From NCBI GenBank assembly GCA_947450345.1, contig CANFVD010000002.1:1-64000 (forward strand): 64,000 nucleotides of DNA, in the 5' to 3' direction. The notes beneath the pieces were generated by a model. That model was not told the origin of the DNA. It was given only the letters and a program-made list of their open reading frames with translations, and searched no databases. Made by a program: the position numbers and the translations under genes. Shown in pieces: positions 31,982-41,807 of this stretch. Each line of letters opens with the position of its first letter. The first letter of the stretch is position 1. The stretch comes from Actinomycetota bacterium (GTDB lineage Bacteria > Actinomycetota > Actinomycetes > Actinomycetales > Microbacteriaceae).

Positions 31982-33055
31982 CTACTCGCTGAGTGCGGCG
32001 AGACGCGACTCCTCGTCGGCCGCGATGCACGACTCGACGACGGGCGCGAGAGCACCGTCCATGACCTGGTCAAGGTTGTAGGACTTGTAACCCGTGCGGT
32101 GATCGGCGATGCGATTCTCGGGGAAGTTGTAGGTGCGAATGCGCTCGGAACGGTCAACCGTTCGAATCTGTGTCTTCCGGGCGGCGCTCGCCTCGGCGGC
32201 GGCGTCTTCCTGCTGCTTCGCCAGAATGCGGGCGCGAAGAACGCGCATGCCGGCCTCGCGGTTCTGCAGCTGAGATTTCTCATTCTGCATCGAGACCACG
32301 ATTCCGGTGGGAAGGTGTGTGATGCGCACAGCAGAGTCGGTGGTGTTCACGCTCTGACCGCCGGGACCGCTGGAGCGATACACGTCGATCTTGAGATCGT
32401 TCTGGCTGATCTCCACCTCTTCGGGCTCATCGACCTCGGGGAACACGAGCACACCCGCGGCCGAGGTGTGAATGCGCCCCTGCGACTCGGTGGCCGGAAC
32501 GCGCTGAACGCGGTGCACACCGCCCTCGTACTTGAGGTGCGCCCACACGCCCTGGGCCGGGTCGGGTGAGTTTCCCTTGATGGCGATCTGAACGTCCTTG
32601 TAGCCGCCCAAGTCGGACTCGGTGCGATCGAGGATTTCGGTCTTCCAGCCCTTGGACTCGGCGTAGTGCAGGTACATGCGCAGGAGATCCGCGGCAAAAA
32701 GCGCGCTCTCGGCACCACCCTCACCCGCCTTGATTTCCATAATGACATCGCGACCGTCATCGGGGTCGCGCGGAATCAGCAGACGTCGCAACCGTTCCTG
32801 AGCGGCCGGGAGCGACTCCTCAAGAGAAGTCACCTCGGCGGCAAAGGCATCGTCTTCCTTGGCCAACTCGCGGGCCGCGACCAGGTCTTCCTGCATGGCA
32901 AGAAGACCCTCGTGGGCGGCCTTGATCTGGCTCAACTCGGCGTAGCGGCGATTGAGTTTCTTGGCACGCGCCGCATCGGCGTGCACGGCCGGATCCGACA
33001 GTTGAGTCTGGATCTCGGCGTGCTCGTCGAGCAGAACGTTGACCGAATCGATCAC
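31982..33055 (-). CDS. prfA: Peptide chain release factor 1
   Basis: [30 protein letters not shown] start at 33055; next to rho. Confidence 0.97.
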   Translation of the reverse strand: MIDSVNVLLDEHAEIQTQLSDPAVHADAARAKKLNRRYAELSQIKAAHEGLLAMQEDLVAARELAKEDDAFAAEVTSLEESLPAAQERLRRLLIPRDPDDGRDVIMEIKAGEGGAESALFAADLLRMYLHYAESKGWKTEILDRTESDLGGYKDVQIAIKGNSPDPAQGVWAHLKYEGGVHRVQRVPATESQGRIHTSAAGVLVFPEVDEPEEVEISQNDLKIDVYRSSGPGGQSVNTTDSAVRITHLPTGIVVSMQNEKSQLQNREAGMRVLRARILAKQQEDAAAEASAARKTQIRTVDRSERIRTYNFPENRIADHRTGYKSYNLDQVMDGALAPVVESCIAADEESRLAALSE

Positions 33056-33056
33056 G

Positions 33057-34769
33057 TTAGTTTCCCGCGCCCGACTTTTCGTCGAGCGAAGCGTCGCGCT
33101 GAACCTGCATGAGGAACTCAACGTTGGTCGAGGTCTCGGTGAGCTTGCCCAGCACGTAGTCGAGTGCTGCGCGGGCTCCGCCGTGGGCCAAGCCCCGACG
33201 CAACTTCCAGGTGAGCGCGACTTCGTCGTCACCAAGAAGCAGGTCTTCACGACGGGTTCCCGAAGCGGTCACGTCAACGGCGGGGAAGATGCGCTGGTCG
33301 GCGATGGTGCGCGACAGACGAAGTTCCAGGTTGGCGTTGTCTTCGAACTCATCGAGGATGGCCGCGTCAATTGCGGAGCCCGTCTCGGTCACGGCCGAAG
33401 CGATGATGGTGAGTGATCCGCCATTTTCGATGTTGCGCGCGGAACCAAAGAACTTCTTGGCCGGGTACAGCGCTGACGCATCGACGCCGACGTGTGCCGA
33501 GCGCGACGCGGTCTGCGCCGACACTGTGTAGGCACGACCCAGAGCGGACAGGGAATCCAGCAGCACCACGACGTCTTGGCCCAGCTCCACGAGGCGCTTA
33601 GCGCGCTCCACGGCGAGTTCGGCAACCATCGTGTGGTCTTCTGCCGGACGGTCGAAGGTCGAGGCGATGACCTCACCCTTGACCGTGCGCTCGGCGTCGG
33701 TCACCTCTTCGGGTCGGGCATCCACGAGCACAACCATGAGGTGAACCTCGGGGTTGTTGGTCGAGACGGCCTCAGCCACCTGGAGGAGCAGAGACGACTT
33801 GCCCGATGAGGGTGCGCCCACAACGAGGCCGCGCTGGCCCTTGCCCACGGGAGAGACGACGTCGATCACGCGACCCGTCAGGCGATCTGCAGTGGTCTCG
33901 AGGCGCAAGCGTTCCTGCGGACAGAGCGGCGTGAGCGTGCCAAAGTCGGCGCGCGTCGCGGCCTCGTCGATCGACTGGCCGTTGATGCTGTCGATGCGCA
34001 CGAGGGCGTTGAACTTCTGACGCCCAAAGTTTTCACCGTCGCGGGGCTGCTTGATTGAGCCCACGATGGCGTCGCCGCGTCGCAGGTTGTACTTCTTGAC
34101 CTGGCCGAGCGAGACATACACGTCGTTGGCTCCGGGCAGGTACCCCGCCGTGCGCACGAAGGCGTAGTTGTCGAGAACATCGAGGATGCCGCCGATGGGC
34201 AGCAGCACGTCGTCTTCGAGAATCTCGGGCTCAATCTCTTCGTTGCTGATGCGACCTCGACGACGATCACGCTGACGATTGCGGTTGGAACGATCCATCG
34301 AACCGTCGCCGTCGGCATCGCCATCGCCACTGGGTCCGTTGTTGTTTGAATTGCCGTTACCGTTCGCGTTGCCATTTCGGCTGCGGCTTCGGCTTCGGCT
34401 ACGCGCGGGGCGCTCGGCCGATGCGCCTTCGCCGCCGTCGCCGGCAGACGCGTCAGACTCACCGTTCGACGCGCGCGAGCGAGACGATGAGGGTGCCTCG
34501 GCAGCAGAATCGCTGCTGGACTCCGTGGTGGCGTCGGCGTCGGCGTCGGCCTTCTTGCCACGGCCGCGGCCGCGGCGCGGAGCCTCGGTTGCCTCCGAAT
34601 CACCCGAAGCGCGGTCCGAATCGGCACCGGTCACGGTTGCCGTGGCCTTGACCGCCTCGGCAGTGGCCACGGGCTCGGTGGTTGTTGCCCGACGCGGCGC
34701 ACGGCGGCGCGGGGCTTTTTCTTCGGAAGCCGCAGAATGAGCGGCAGTGTTGTCGGTTGTGTCAGACAC
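33057..34769 (-). CDS. rho: Transcription termination factor Rho with long low-complexity N-terminal region
   Basis: [52 protein letters not shown]-terminal [50 protein letters not shown]. Confidence 0.97.
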   Translation of the reverse strand: MSDTTDNTAAHSAASEEKAPRRRAPRRATTTEPVATAEAVKATATVTGADSDRASGDSEATEAPRRGRGRGKKADADADATTESSSDSAAEAPSSSRSRASNGESDASAGDGGEGASAERPARSRSRSRSRNGNANGNGNSNNNGPSGDGDADGDGSMDRSNRNRQRDRRRGRISNEEIEPEILEDDVLLPIGGILDVLDNYAFVRTAGYLPGANDVYVSLGQVKKYNLRRGDAIVGSIKQPRDGENFGRQKFNALVRIDSINGQSIDEAATRADFGTLTPLCPQERLRLETTADRLTGRVIDVVSPVGKGQRGLVVGAPSSGKSSLLLQVAEAVSTNNPEVHLMVVLVDARPEEVTDAERTVKGEVIASTFDRPAEDHTMVAELAVERAKRLVELGQDVVVLLDSLSALGRAYTVSAQTASRSAHVGVDASALYPAKKFFGSARNIENGGSLTIIASAVTETGSAIDAAILDEFEDNANLELRLSRTIADQRIFPAVDVTASGTRREDLLLGDDEVALTWKLRRGLAHGGARAALDYVLGKLTETSTNVEFLMQVQRDASLDEKSGAGN

Positions 34770-34896
34770 AGGTACTCCTTATTGTTTTGTCCGCACTTGC
34801 CCACGCCACACGCACACGACCCGTATGGGCCTGCGTAATGGGGGAAATGCGAGGGAGACAGCGAGACAGAATCTCACTGAGGAATCAGGTGGGCCA

Positions 34897-34906
34897 ACCT
34901 CGAGGT
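34897..34906. promoter_or_regulatory. Palindrome ACCTCGAGGT in rho/GT2 divergent intergenic region
   Basis: Perfect 10-bp palindrome; flanks extend to GCCAACCTCGAGGTCGGC (18 bp, one mismatched pair). Confidence 0.5.
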
Positions 34907-34921
34907 CGGCGCATCCTTCCC

Positions 34922-34957
34922 CCAGCCTAACAGGTCGAGCGCACGTTGTTAGGCTGG
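34922..34957. promoter_or_regulatory. Inverted repeat CCAGCCTAAC ... GTTAGGCTGG
   Basis: Perfect 10-bp arms (34922-34931 and 34948-34957), 16-bp spacer, just upstream of the GTG at 34979. Confidence 0.55.
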
Positions 34958-34978
34958 CATCCTAAGGAGTGCCGTCGC

Positions 34979-35878
34979 GTGACCACAGCTAAACCGTCTC
35001 GAACAACGCTCGCCTTGCCGGCGGATGTCGGCATTGTGACCGTCAGCTACAACTCCAGCGCCCAGTTGGGCGAGTTTCTGTCGGGTGCCGTCGCTTCGCT
35101 GCGTAGGGCTTCTTCCGGCGCCTCCTCTCACGTGGTGATTGCGGACAACGCCTCTGATGACATCGCGGTGACACAGGGCCTTGCCAAGAAATTTGGCGCA
35201 CGCGTGGTGCAACTCGACCGCAACGCGGGCTACGGCGCCGCAGCCAACGCGGGTGTGGCAGCTCTGCCCGCCGCGTGCAGCGTTGTGCTCATCAGTAACC
35301 CCGATGTGACGCTGACCACGGAAAGCGTTTCCCTGTTGCGTGCCAGCCTCCTGGCCGATCACGCCGTTGGTATTGTGGGGCCTCGGATTCGCAACGCGGA
35401 CGGCAGCGTTTATCCGTCCGCCCGCGCCATCCCCTCCATCCGCACGGGCGCCGGGCACGGCCTCTTCTCTCGCGTGTGGCCCGGCAACCCCTGGACCCGC
35501 CGCTACCATTCGGACGCGTTTCGCAGTGATGTCAACGTCGACGCGGGATGGCTTTCGGGTGCGTGCCTGATGATGCGTCGGTCAACATTTGATCGACTCG
35601 GCGGTTTTGACGAACGCTACTTCATGTATTTCGAAGATGTCGATCTGGGCTACCGAGCAGGGCGGGCGGGCCTGCGCAACGTGTATGTTCCTGGGGCTCT
35701 GGTGACGCACATCGGTGGGGAGACCACCCGGGTGAACAAGAGGGCGATGCTGACCGCCCATCACGAGAGCGCCAAGACGTTCATTGCGACCAAGTACCCG
35801 GGTGCCCGGTGGGCGCCGATCCGACTGGTACTGCGCACCGGACTCAACCTGCGACTCTGGCTGGAGTCGAGGCGCTAA
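34979..35878 (+). CDS. Glycosyltransferase family 2, WbbL/rhamnosyltransferase-like
   Basis: VGIVTVSYNSSAQLGEFLSGAV, VIADNASDD, RNAGYGAAANAG, GWLSGACLMMRRSTFDRLGGFDERYFMYFEDVDLGYRAGRAG; AAGGAG upstream. Confidence 0.9.
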   Translation: MTTAKPSRTTLALPADVGIVTVSYNSSAQLGEFLSGAVASLRRASSGASSHVVIADNASDDIAVTQGLAKKFGARVVQLDRNAGYGAAANAGVAALPAACSVVLISNPDVTLTTESVSLLRASLLADHAVGIVGPRIRNADGSVYPSARAIPSIRTGAGHGLFSRVWPGNPWTRRYHSDAFRSDVNVDAGWLSGACLMMRRSTFDRLGGFDERYFMYFEDVDLGYRAGRAGLRNVYVPGALVTHIGGETTRVNKRAMLTAHHESAKTFIATKYPGARWAPIRLVLRTGLNLRLWLESRR

Positions 35879-35911
35879 CGCTTCTGTGTCGTCAGGCGAA
35901 CAGGTGGGAAC

Positions 35912-36832
35912 CTAGGCCGACGGGGTAACTGTGGCACCGCGAAAATCGACGGCCAGCATGTGCGGGTGCCAGGGTGTTTCTTGCTTCTGTGCAACGAGTT
36001 CAGCGGCGCGAAGGCGCGCGCTCGGATCGCTGCACAGAACTAGGATGCTGGGGCCGGCACCGGAAACCACGGCAGCGAAACCGGCGGCTCGCAGCTCCCG
36101 AATCAGCATGCTGGTTTCGGGCATGGCCTCGGCACGATAGTTCTGGTGAAGTTTGTCTTCGGTGGCTTCCCACAGCAGCTCAGGGCTCTGCGTGAGCGCG
36201 GCAATGAGCAGTGCCGAACGCGAGACATTGAAAATCGCGTCCTCGTGGGGCACGCTCGCGGGCTGCAGCGAGCGAGCGAGCTCGGTAGACATGGTGAACT
36301 CCGGAACGAGCACCAGTGGCGACACCCCGCGGTGCACCATGAGTTTCTTTGATCGAGGACCGGATGGCGTGGTCCAGGCGATGGTGAGGCCGCCAAAAAG
36401 GGCCGGGGCAACGTTGTCGGGGTGCCCCTCGAGGTCCGTGGCGAACTGCAGGAGCTGATCTTCGGTCACGTCTACGACTCCGGCAAGGAGACCCTTGGCC
36501 GCCATGATTCCGGAGACAATGGCCGCGCCCGACGAACCCATGCCGCGCCCGTGCGGGATGTTGTTACGCGCGATGAGGTCGACGCCCGGCATCTTCTGGC
36601 CCAGTTTGTCGAACGCGTACGCCATCGAGCGGACGATGAGGTTGGTCTCGTCGGTCGGAACCGTGCCCTCTCCCACGCCGACAATCTGAACTGTCGCGCC
36701 GGGCGTCGACCGGACGCTCACCTCAAGTTCGTCGTAAAACCCGAGGGCAAGGCCCAGCGTGTCGAATCCGGGTCCGAGGTTGGCCGACGTGGCGGGGACC
36801 CGAACCGTGACGCGGCGACCCTCGAGGGCCAC
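35912..36832 (-). CDS. thrB: Homoserine kinase
   Basis: VRVPATSANLGPGFDTLGLALG, NNIPHGRGMGSSGAAIVSG. Confidence 0.96.
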   Translation of the reverse strand: MALEGRRVTVRVPATSANLGPGFDTLGLALGFYDELEVSVRSTPGATVQIVGVGEGTVPTDETNLIVRSMAYAFDKLGQKMPGVDLIARNNIPHGRGMGSSGAAIVSGIMAAKGLLAGVVDVTEDQLLQFATDLEGHPDNVAPALFGGLTIAWTTPSGPRSKKLMVHRGVSPLVLVPEFTMSTELARSLQPASVPHEDAIFNVSRSALLIAALTQSPELLWEATEDKLHQNYRAEAMPETSMLIRELRAAGFAAVVSGAGPSILVLCSDPSARLRAAELVAQKQETPWHPHMLAVDFRGATVTPSA

Positions 36833-37917
36833 TACTTCAGTCCGCCCGCGACCAGGCCAAGAACATCGGCGATTGTCGGAACATCGACCGGCACCGAGGT
36901 GGGCGTGACCTCAGAGCCATCGGCGCGACGCAGCGCCCACTGAGGGTCCTTGAGGCCGTGTCCGGTGACCGTGAGTACGACAACAGCGCCCTTGGGGATT
37001 TCGCCCGCCTCAGCCCGCTCGAGCAGACCGGCTACGGAAATGGCGGATGCGGGCTCAACGAAGATACCCACCTCTGCCGACAGAATGCGTTGAGCGGCCA
37101 AGATCGTTTCGTCGTCAATCGCGCCAAAGTATCCGTTGGTCTGTTCGCGGGCGGCCAGCGCCAGTTCCCACGACGCCGGGTTACCGATGCGAATGGCACT
37201 GGCCAAGGTCTCGGGGCTCTTCACGACGTGGCCGAGCACGATGGGGGCGCTACCGGACGCCTGAAAACCAAACATGCGGGGCATCTTGGTGGTGGCGCCG
37301 CGTGCCAGCTCTTCGGTGTATCCGCGCGAGTACGCCGTGTAGTTGCCCGCGTTGCCCACGGGGAGAATGTGGAAGTCGGGGGCATCTTCGAGAACCTCAA
37401 CGACCTCATAGGCGGCGGTCTTCTGACCCTCGATGCGATCGTTGTTGACGGAGTTCACGAGGTGCACCGGGTAGTTGGCTGCGAGGTCACGGGCAATGTC
37501 GAGGCAGTCATCGAAATTGCCCTGCACCTGGAGGAGCTGACCGTTGTGAGCAACCGCCTGTGAGAGCTTGCCCATCGAAATCTTGCCCTCGGGCACCAGG
37601 ACGGCTGCGGTGATTCCCGCGTGTGCGGCGTAGGCCGCCGCAGAGGCGCTGGTGTTTCCCGTTGACGCACAGATGACGGCCTGAGCCCCGTGCTCGACGG
37701 CCTTCGAAATCGCCATCGTCATGCCGCGGTCTTTGAAGGAACCCGTGGGGTTCATTCCCTCGTACTTGATGAACACCTTCGCGCCCGTGCGCGCCGAGAG
37801 TGCGGGCGCAGGGATGAGTGGCGTTCCGCCCTCGCCCAAAGAAATGATGGGCGTTGCCGCGCTCACATCGAGACGGTCGGCGTACTCGTGCAAGACTCCG
37901 CGCCACTGCTTGGCCAT
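36832..37917 (-). CDS. thrC: Threonine synthase
   Basis: KYEGMNPTGSFKDRGMTMAISKAVEHGAQAVICASTGNTSASAAAYAA. Confidence 0.97.
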   Translation of the reverse strand: MAKQWRGVLHEYADRLDVSAATPIISLGEGGTPLIPAPALSARTGAKVFIKYEGMNPTGSFKDRGMTMAISKAVEHGAQAVICASTGNTSASAAAYAAHAGITAAVLVPEGKISMGKLSQAVAHNGQLLQVQGNFDDCLDIARDLAANYPVHLVNSVNNDRIEGQKTAAYEVVEVLEDAPDFHILPVGNAGNYTAYSRGYTEELARGATTKMPRMFGFQASGSAPIVLGHVVKSPETLASAIRIGNPASWELALAAREQTNGYFGAIDDETILAAQRILSAEVGIFVEPASAISVAGLLERAEAGEIPKGAVVVLTVTGHGLKDPQWALRRADGSEVTPTSVPVDVPTIADVLGLVAGGLK

Positions 37918-39246
37918 TTAGGCTCCCTCAATTCTTAGGACGGACGTGACCGAAGTCACGGCTTTTAGCTTTGCTAAGTCGGCGACGGTAGCCGCCAAAT
38001 CAGACTCTCGGGCCCGATGCGTTCCAATGACCAGCGTAGCCGTTTGACCCTTCGACGCCGCACTGCCCTCGAGCGTGAAGAGACCCTGCTCCACCAATTC
38101 GACCGAAACGCTGTGATCGGCAAAGACCGAAGCAATAGAGGCGAGCACACCCGGCTCATCGGCAACCTCGAGGGTGACGTGGTAGCGCGTGGTGATGGCC
38201 GAGACGGGGAGCATGGCGAGGTTGGCGTGGGTCGATTCGGCCAGACCGGGACCGCCAATCACGTGGCGACGGGCTGCCGAGACAAGATCGCCCAGCACCG
38301 CCGAGGCGGTTTCGGGGCCACCGGCACCGGCACCGTAGAACATGAGCGAGCCGGCACCCTCGGCCTCAACGAACACGGCGTTGTTGGCACCGCGCACCGT
38401 GGCGAGCGGGTGCGACCGCGAAATGAGGGCCGGATAGACCCGAACGGAGACACCGTCAGTTCCGTTGGTGGAATCGTCGATTCGCTCGGCGATGGCAAGC
38501 AGCTTGATGGCGTATCCGGCTTTGCTCGCCAACGCGATGACCTCACCGCTCACACCGCGGATACCTTCGCGATAAACCGATGCGAGATCGATGGTGGTGT
38601 GAAACGCGAGGCTCGCGAGGATGGCGGCCTTTTGCGCGGCGTCGAAGGCGTCGACATCAGCCGTGGGGTCCGCCTCGGCGTAACCCAGCTCGGTGGCCAC
38701 CGCAAGGGCCTCGTCGAACGAGGAACCCTCAGTGTCCATGCGATCGAGAATGTAGTTCGTCGTTCCGTTCACGATGCCCATGATGCGGGTCACGTTGTCG
38801 CCCGCGAGGCTGTCGCGGAGCGGTCGAATAATCGGAATGGCGCCCGCCACCGCAGCCTCGTAGTACAGCTGAGCCCCCAGCTGTTCGGCCAGGTCGAAGA
38901 GTTCGGTTCCGTGGTGAGCGAGCAAAGCCTTGTTCGCTGTGACAACGTCCGCCCCGGATTGCAGTGCCTGTGTGATGTAGGTCCGGGCCGGCTCGATGCC
39001 CCCCATCACCTCAATGACGATGTCGGCGCCCAGAATCAACGACTCAGCATCCGTTGTGAGCAGGTGGGAGGGAATCTCTGGCATGCGGGTGGCAGAGAGG
39101 TCGCGCACCGCAACGCCGATCAGATCCAGACGTGCACCGACGCGCGCCGCCAGTTCGTCGGCGTGGTCAATCAACCGGCGGGCAACGCTGGCGCCCACCG
39201 TACCGCCGCCCAAGAGTGCGACACGAAGACTGCGGTACTCGATCAT
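37918..39246 (-). CDS. hom: Homoserine dehydrogenase with C-terminal ACT-like domain
   Basis: LRVALLGGGTVGASVARRL, VVTANKALLAHHG, GIVNGTTNYILDRMDTEG, C-terminal YHVTLEVADEPGVLASIASVFADHSVSVE. Confidence 0.97.
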   Translation of the reverse strand: MIEYRSLRVALLGGGTVGASVARRLIDHADELAARVGARLDLIGVAVRDLSATRMPEIPSHLLTTDAESLILGADIVIEVMGGIEPARTYITQALQSGADVVTANKALLAHHGTELFDLAEQLGAQLYYEAAVAGAIPIIRPLRDSLAGDNVTRIMGIVNGTTNYILDRMDTEGSSFDEALAVATELGYAEADPTADVDAFDAAQKAAILASLAFHTTIDLASVYREGIRGVSGEVIALASKAGYAIKLLAIAERIDDSTNGTDGVSVRVYPALISRSHPLATVRGANNAVFVEAEGAGSLMFYGAGAGGPETASAVLGDLVSAARRHVIGGPGLAESTHANLAMLPVSAITTRYHVTLEVADEPGVLASIASVFADHSVSVELVEQGLFTLEGSAASKGQTATLVIGTHRARESDLAATVADLAKLKAVTSVTSVLRIEGA

Positions 39247-40652
39247 GCGGTGGTCCTCTCGATTCCGGCGTCGCGCGCCAGCAGGTCGTGTTCGGTTTCG
39301 CCACGCACAATCACACGCGCCCGACCCGCCAACACGGCTACCACGGCGGGTCTCGCGAGGTAGTTGTAATTACTCGCCAGCGAGAAGCAGTAGGCACCTG
39401 TCGCCGGAATGGCCACAACGTCGTCCACCGTCACATCACCGGGAAGATAATCGGCATTCACCAGAATATCTCCCGACTCACAGTGCTTACCGGCCACACG
39501 AACGAGAGCGGGCTCGGCACTCGATGTGCGTGACGCAATGCGCACCGCATAGTTGGCCCCGTAGAGCGACGGTCGCGCGTTGTCGCTCATCCCGCCGTCA
39601 ACGCTCACGTAGAGGCGTTGGGCAACGCTGCCGTCGGGCGTCTCCACCGACACGCTCTTGGTCGTTCCGACGGTGTACAGCGTGAGCCCCGCGGTTCCCA
39701 CGATCCAGCGGCCGGGTTCGATGCAGATGTGCGGAACCTCAATGCTCAGACTGCGACAGGTTTCCTCGACCACGCGCGCCATCTCCGTGGCAATGATGTG
39801 GATGTCGGTCGGGCAATCGGCCGACGTGTACGCGATGCCAAATCCGCCACCGAGGTTCAGTTCGGGAACGGGACCGTCGACTAACAGCTCCGCGTGAAGG
39901 GTCAGGAGCCGCCGGGCCGATTCGAGGAATCCTCCGGACTCAAAAATCTGCGAACCGATGTGGCAGTGCAGGCCAACAAATTCCAGGGATTCGTGAGCCC
40001 GAATGGCTGCGACGAGGCTCGGGGCCCCACTCAGTGACGTTCCGAATTTTTGATCATCGTGTGCCGTGGCGAGGAACTCGTGAGTGTGCGCGTGCACACC
40101 ACTGTTGACCCGAAGCCGCACGCGCTGCACAATGCCGGCCGCCGCCGCCGCTGTGGCCACACGCTCAACTTCAACGGCCGAGTCGATGACGATAGTGCCC
40201 ACCCGAGCCGCCACGGCCCGCTCGATTTCGGCAACAGACTTGTTGTTTCCGTGCAATCCGATGAGTTCACCCGGTACTTCGGCGGCGAGCGCCACCGCCA
40301 GCTCTCCGCCACTGGCCACGTCGATGCGTAACCCGGCTGCGTGCATCCAGCGTGCGACCTCGGTGGAGAGAAATGCCTTACCGGCGTAGTAGACCGTCAC
40401 GCCCGATCCGATGGTCGCAAAGGCCTCAGAAAAAACGGTCCGGATGCGCGCCGCGCGGTCGCGGGCCTCCGCTTCATCGATCACATAGAGCGGAGTGCCG
40501 AAGTCCCGCACGAGATCCGTCACCGCGACGCCGCCGACACACAGCACACCGTCGGGGTTGCGCTCCACAGACTCTGACCACAGACCGGGTACAAGGTCGT
40601 TAGCGTCGGCCGGTGGCGTCAGCCATTCGGGGGCTAGTGCATGTCGCGTCAC
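39243..40652 (-). CDS. lysA: Diaminopimelate decarboxylase
   Basis: FGTPLYVIDEAEARDRAARIR, VYYAGKAFLSTEVARWM, GLHCHIGSQIFESGGF, LNLGGGFGIAYTSAD, GKHCESGDILV; GTG start chosen. Confidence 0.96.
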   Translation of the reverse strand: MTRHALAPEWLTPPADANDLVPGLWSESVERNPDGVLCVGGVAVTDLVRDFGTPLYVIDEAEARDRAARIRTVFSEAFATIGSGVTVYYAGKAFLSTEVARWMHAAGLRIDVASGGELAVALAAEVPGELIGLHGNNKSVAEIERAVAARVGTIVIDSAVEVERVATAAAAAGIVQRVRLRVNSGVHAHTHEFLATAHDDQKFGTSLSGAPSLVAAIRAHESLEFVGLHCHIGSQIFESGGFLESARRLLTLHAELLVDGPVPELNLGGGFGIAYTSADCPTDIHIIATEMARVVEETCRSLSIEVPHICIEPGRWIVGTAGLTLYTVGTTKSVSVETPDGSVAQRLYVSVDGGMSDNARPSLYGANYAVRIASRTSSAEPALVRVAGKHCESGDILVNADYLPGDVTVDDVVAIPATGAYCFSLASNYNYLARPAVVAVLAGRARVIVRGETEHDLLARDAGIERTTA

Positions 40653-40660
40653 GACGCCCC

Positions 40661-41728
40661 CTAAAAGACGCGGCCGCGGTTGGCGCGCGCCGTCTTGTTC
40701 ACGCGTCCCCAGACTTTGAGCAGCGCGGGTACAAGAGAGGGATTGCGCACCACGGTCATGATGACACGACGCTTCATGGTCCAACCCAGGTTGGCCAGAA
40801 TCGTCTTGGCCACCTTGCGCAGTTCCATCTTGTAGTCGGCGGGCACGTGTGGGCCCCGCAACGCGACAGCGTCGAGCAGGAAAGACCGGGTCATACGACC
40901 GCCGATGGCGCCCCGGAAGTCCTCGTGATACTCGCTGCCCGGCGGGAAGAACTCGTCTTGATACTTGTTGAAGAAGCGCAAGCGAGAGTGCAGGAAGGTG
41001 GACTGCCGCGACGAGTTGTCGGCGTGAATTCGGTAGTTGGTAACGGGTCGTGGCTCGTATCGGAACGACCAGCCCGCGTAAAACATGCGCAGGAAGAGGT
41101 CGTCATCCTCGTAACCGCGAAAGCGAGTGTCGAAGCCGCCGGTGGCTGCGAAGGCGCGCGAGCGCATGAGAGTGGCCGAGGGCAACATCATCAAGTCCTG
41201 AGCGAGCATCGCAAAAATGCTGCTGGCCGGTGCTGTATATCCCGTGCCACCAAGGTAGCCGCGGCGCAGCATCCGACCGTCGGCATCAATCTGACAAAAA
41301 TCGGAGTACACCCAACCGAGGTCGGGACGTCGATCGAAACTCTCGAGCAGAACCTCGAGGTGATCCGTCGGCCACGTGTCGTCTTGATCGATGAAAGCGA
41401 CATACTCTGTCTTGGCTCGCGACGCGCCCAGGTTCCGCGCCGAACCTTGACCGCCGTTATCTTTGTTCACCACCGTGATCGTGACGGGGCCACGATAAGC
41501 CTTGGCATACTTCGATACCAACTCCTGGGAACCGTCGGTGGACCCGTCGTTCACAATCACGAGTTCGCGCGGAGACCGAGACTGCCCGACAACGGAATCC
41601 AGGGCCAGACGCGTGAGCTCTCCCCCGTTATACAAGGCAAGGACGACCGTCACGTCGGCCGTGGAGGCCGCGACCTTCTGGCCGCGCGACGATGCGGATG
41701 CACGCGGGGCTGTGGCCATGGCGATCAC
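40661..41728 (-). CDS. Glycosyltransferase family 2
   Basis: VTVVLALYNGGELTRLALDSVVGQSRSPRELVIVNDGSTDGS, FIDQDDTW, GGFDTRFRGYEDDDLFLRM. Confidence 0.92.
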   Translation of the reverse strand: MIAMATAPRASASSRGQKVAASTADVTVVLALYNGGELTRLALDSVVGQSRSPRELVIVNDGSTDGSQELVSKYAKAYRGPVTITVVNKDNGGQGSARNLGASRAKTEYVAFIDQDDTWPTDHLEVLLESFDRRPDLGWVYSDFCQIDADGRMLRRGYLGGTGYTAPASSIFAMLAQDLMMLPSATLMRSRAFAATGGFDTRFRGYEDDDLFLRMFYAGWSFRYEPRPVTNYRIHADNSSRQSTFLHSRLRFFNKYQDEFFPPGSEYHEDFRGAIGGRMTRSFLLDAVALRGPHVPADYKMELRKVAKTILANLGWTMKRRVIMTVVRNPSLVPALLKVWGRVNKTARANRGRVF

Positions 41729-41807
41729 GTTCCTTAAGCGTTTGTGACTAGGGCGGCGATGTTACGCGGGCGGAACGTCGTCGCTCAATTCTCTCAGAGT
41801 GTAGGGG

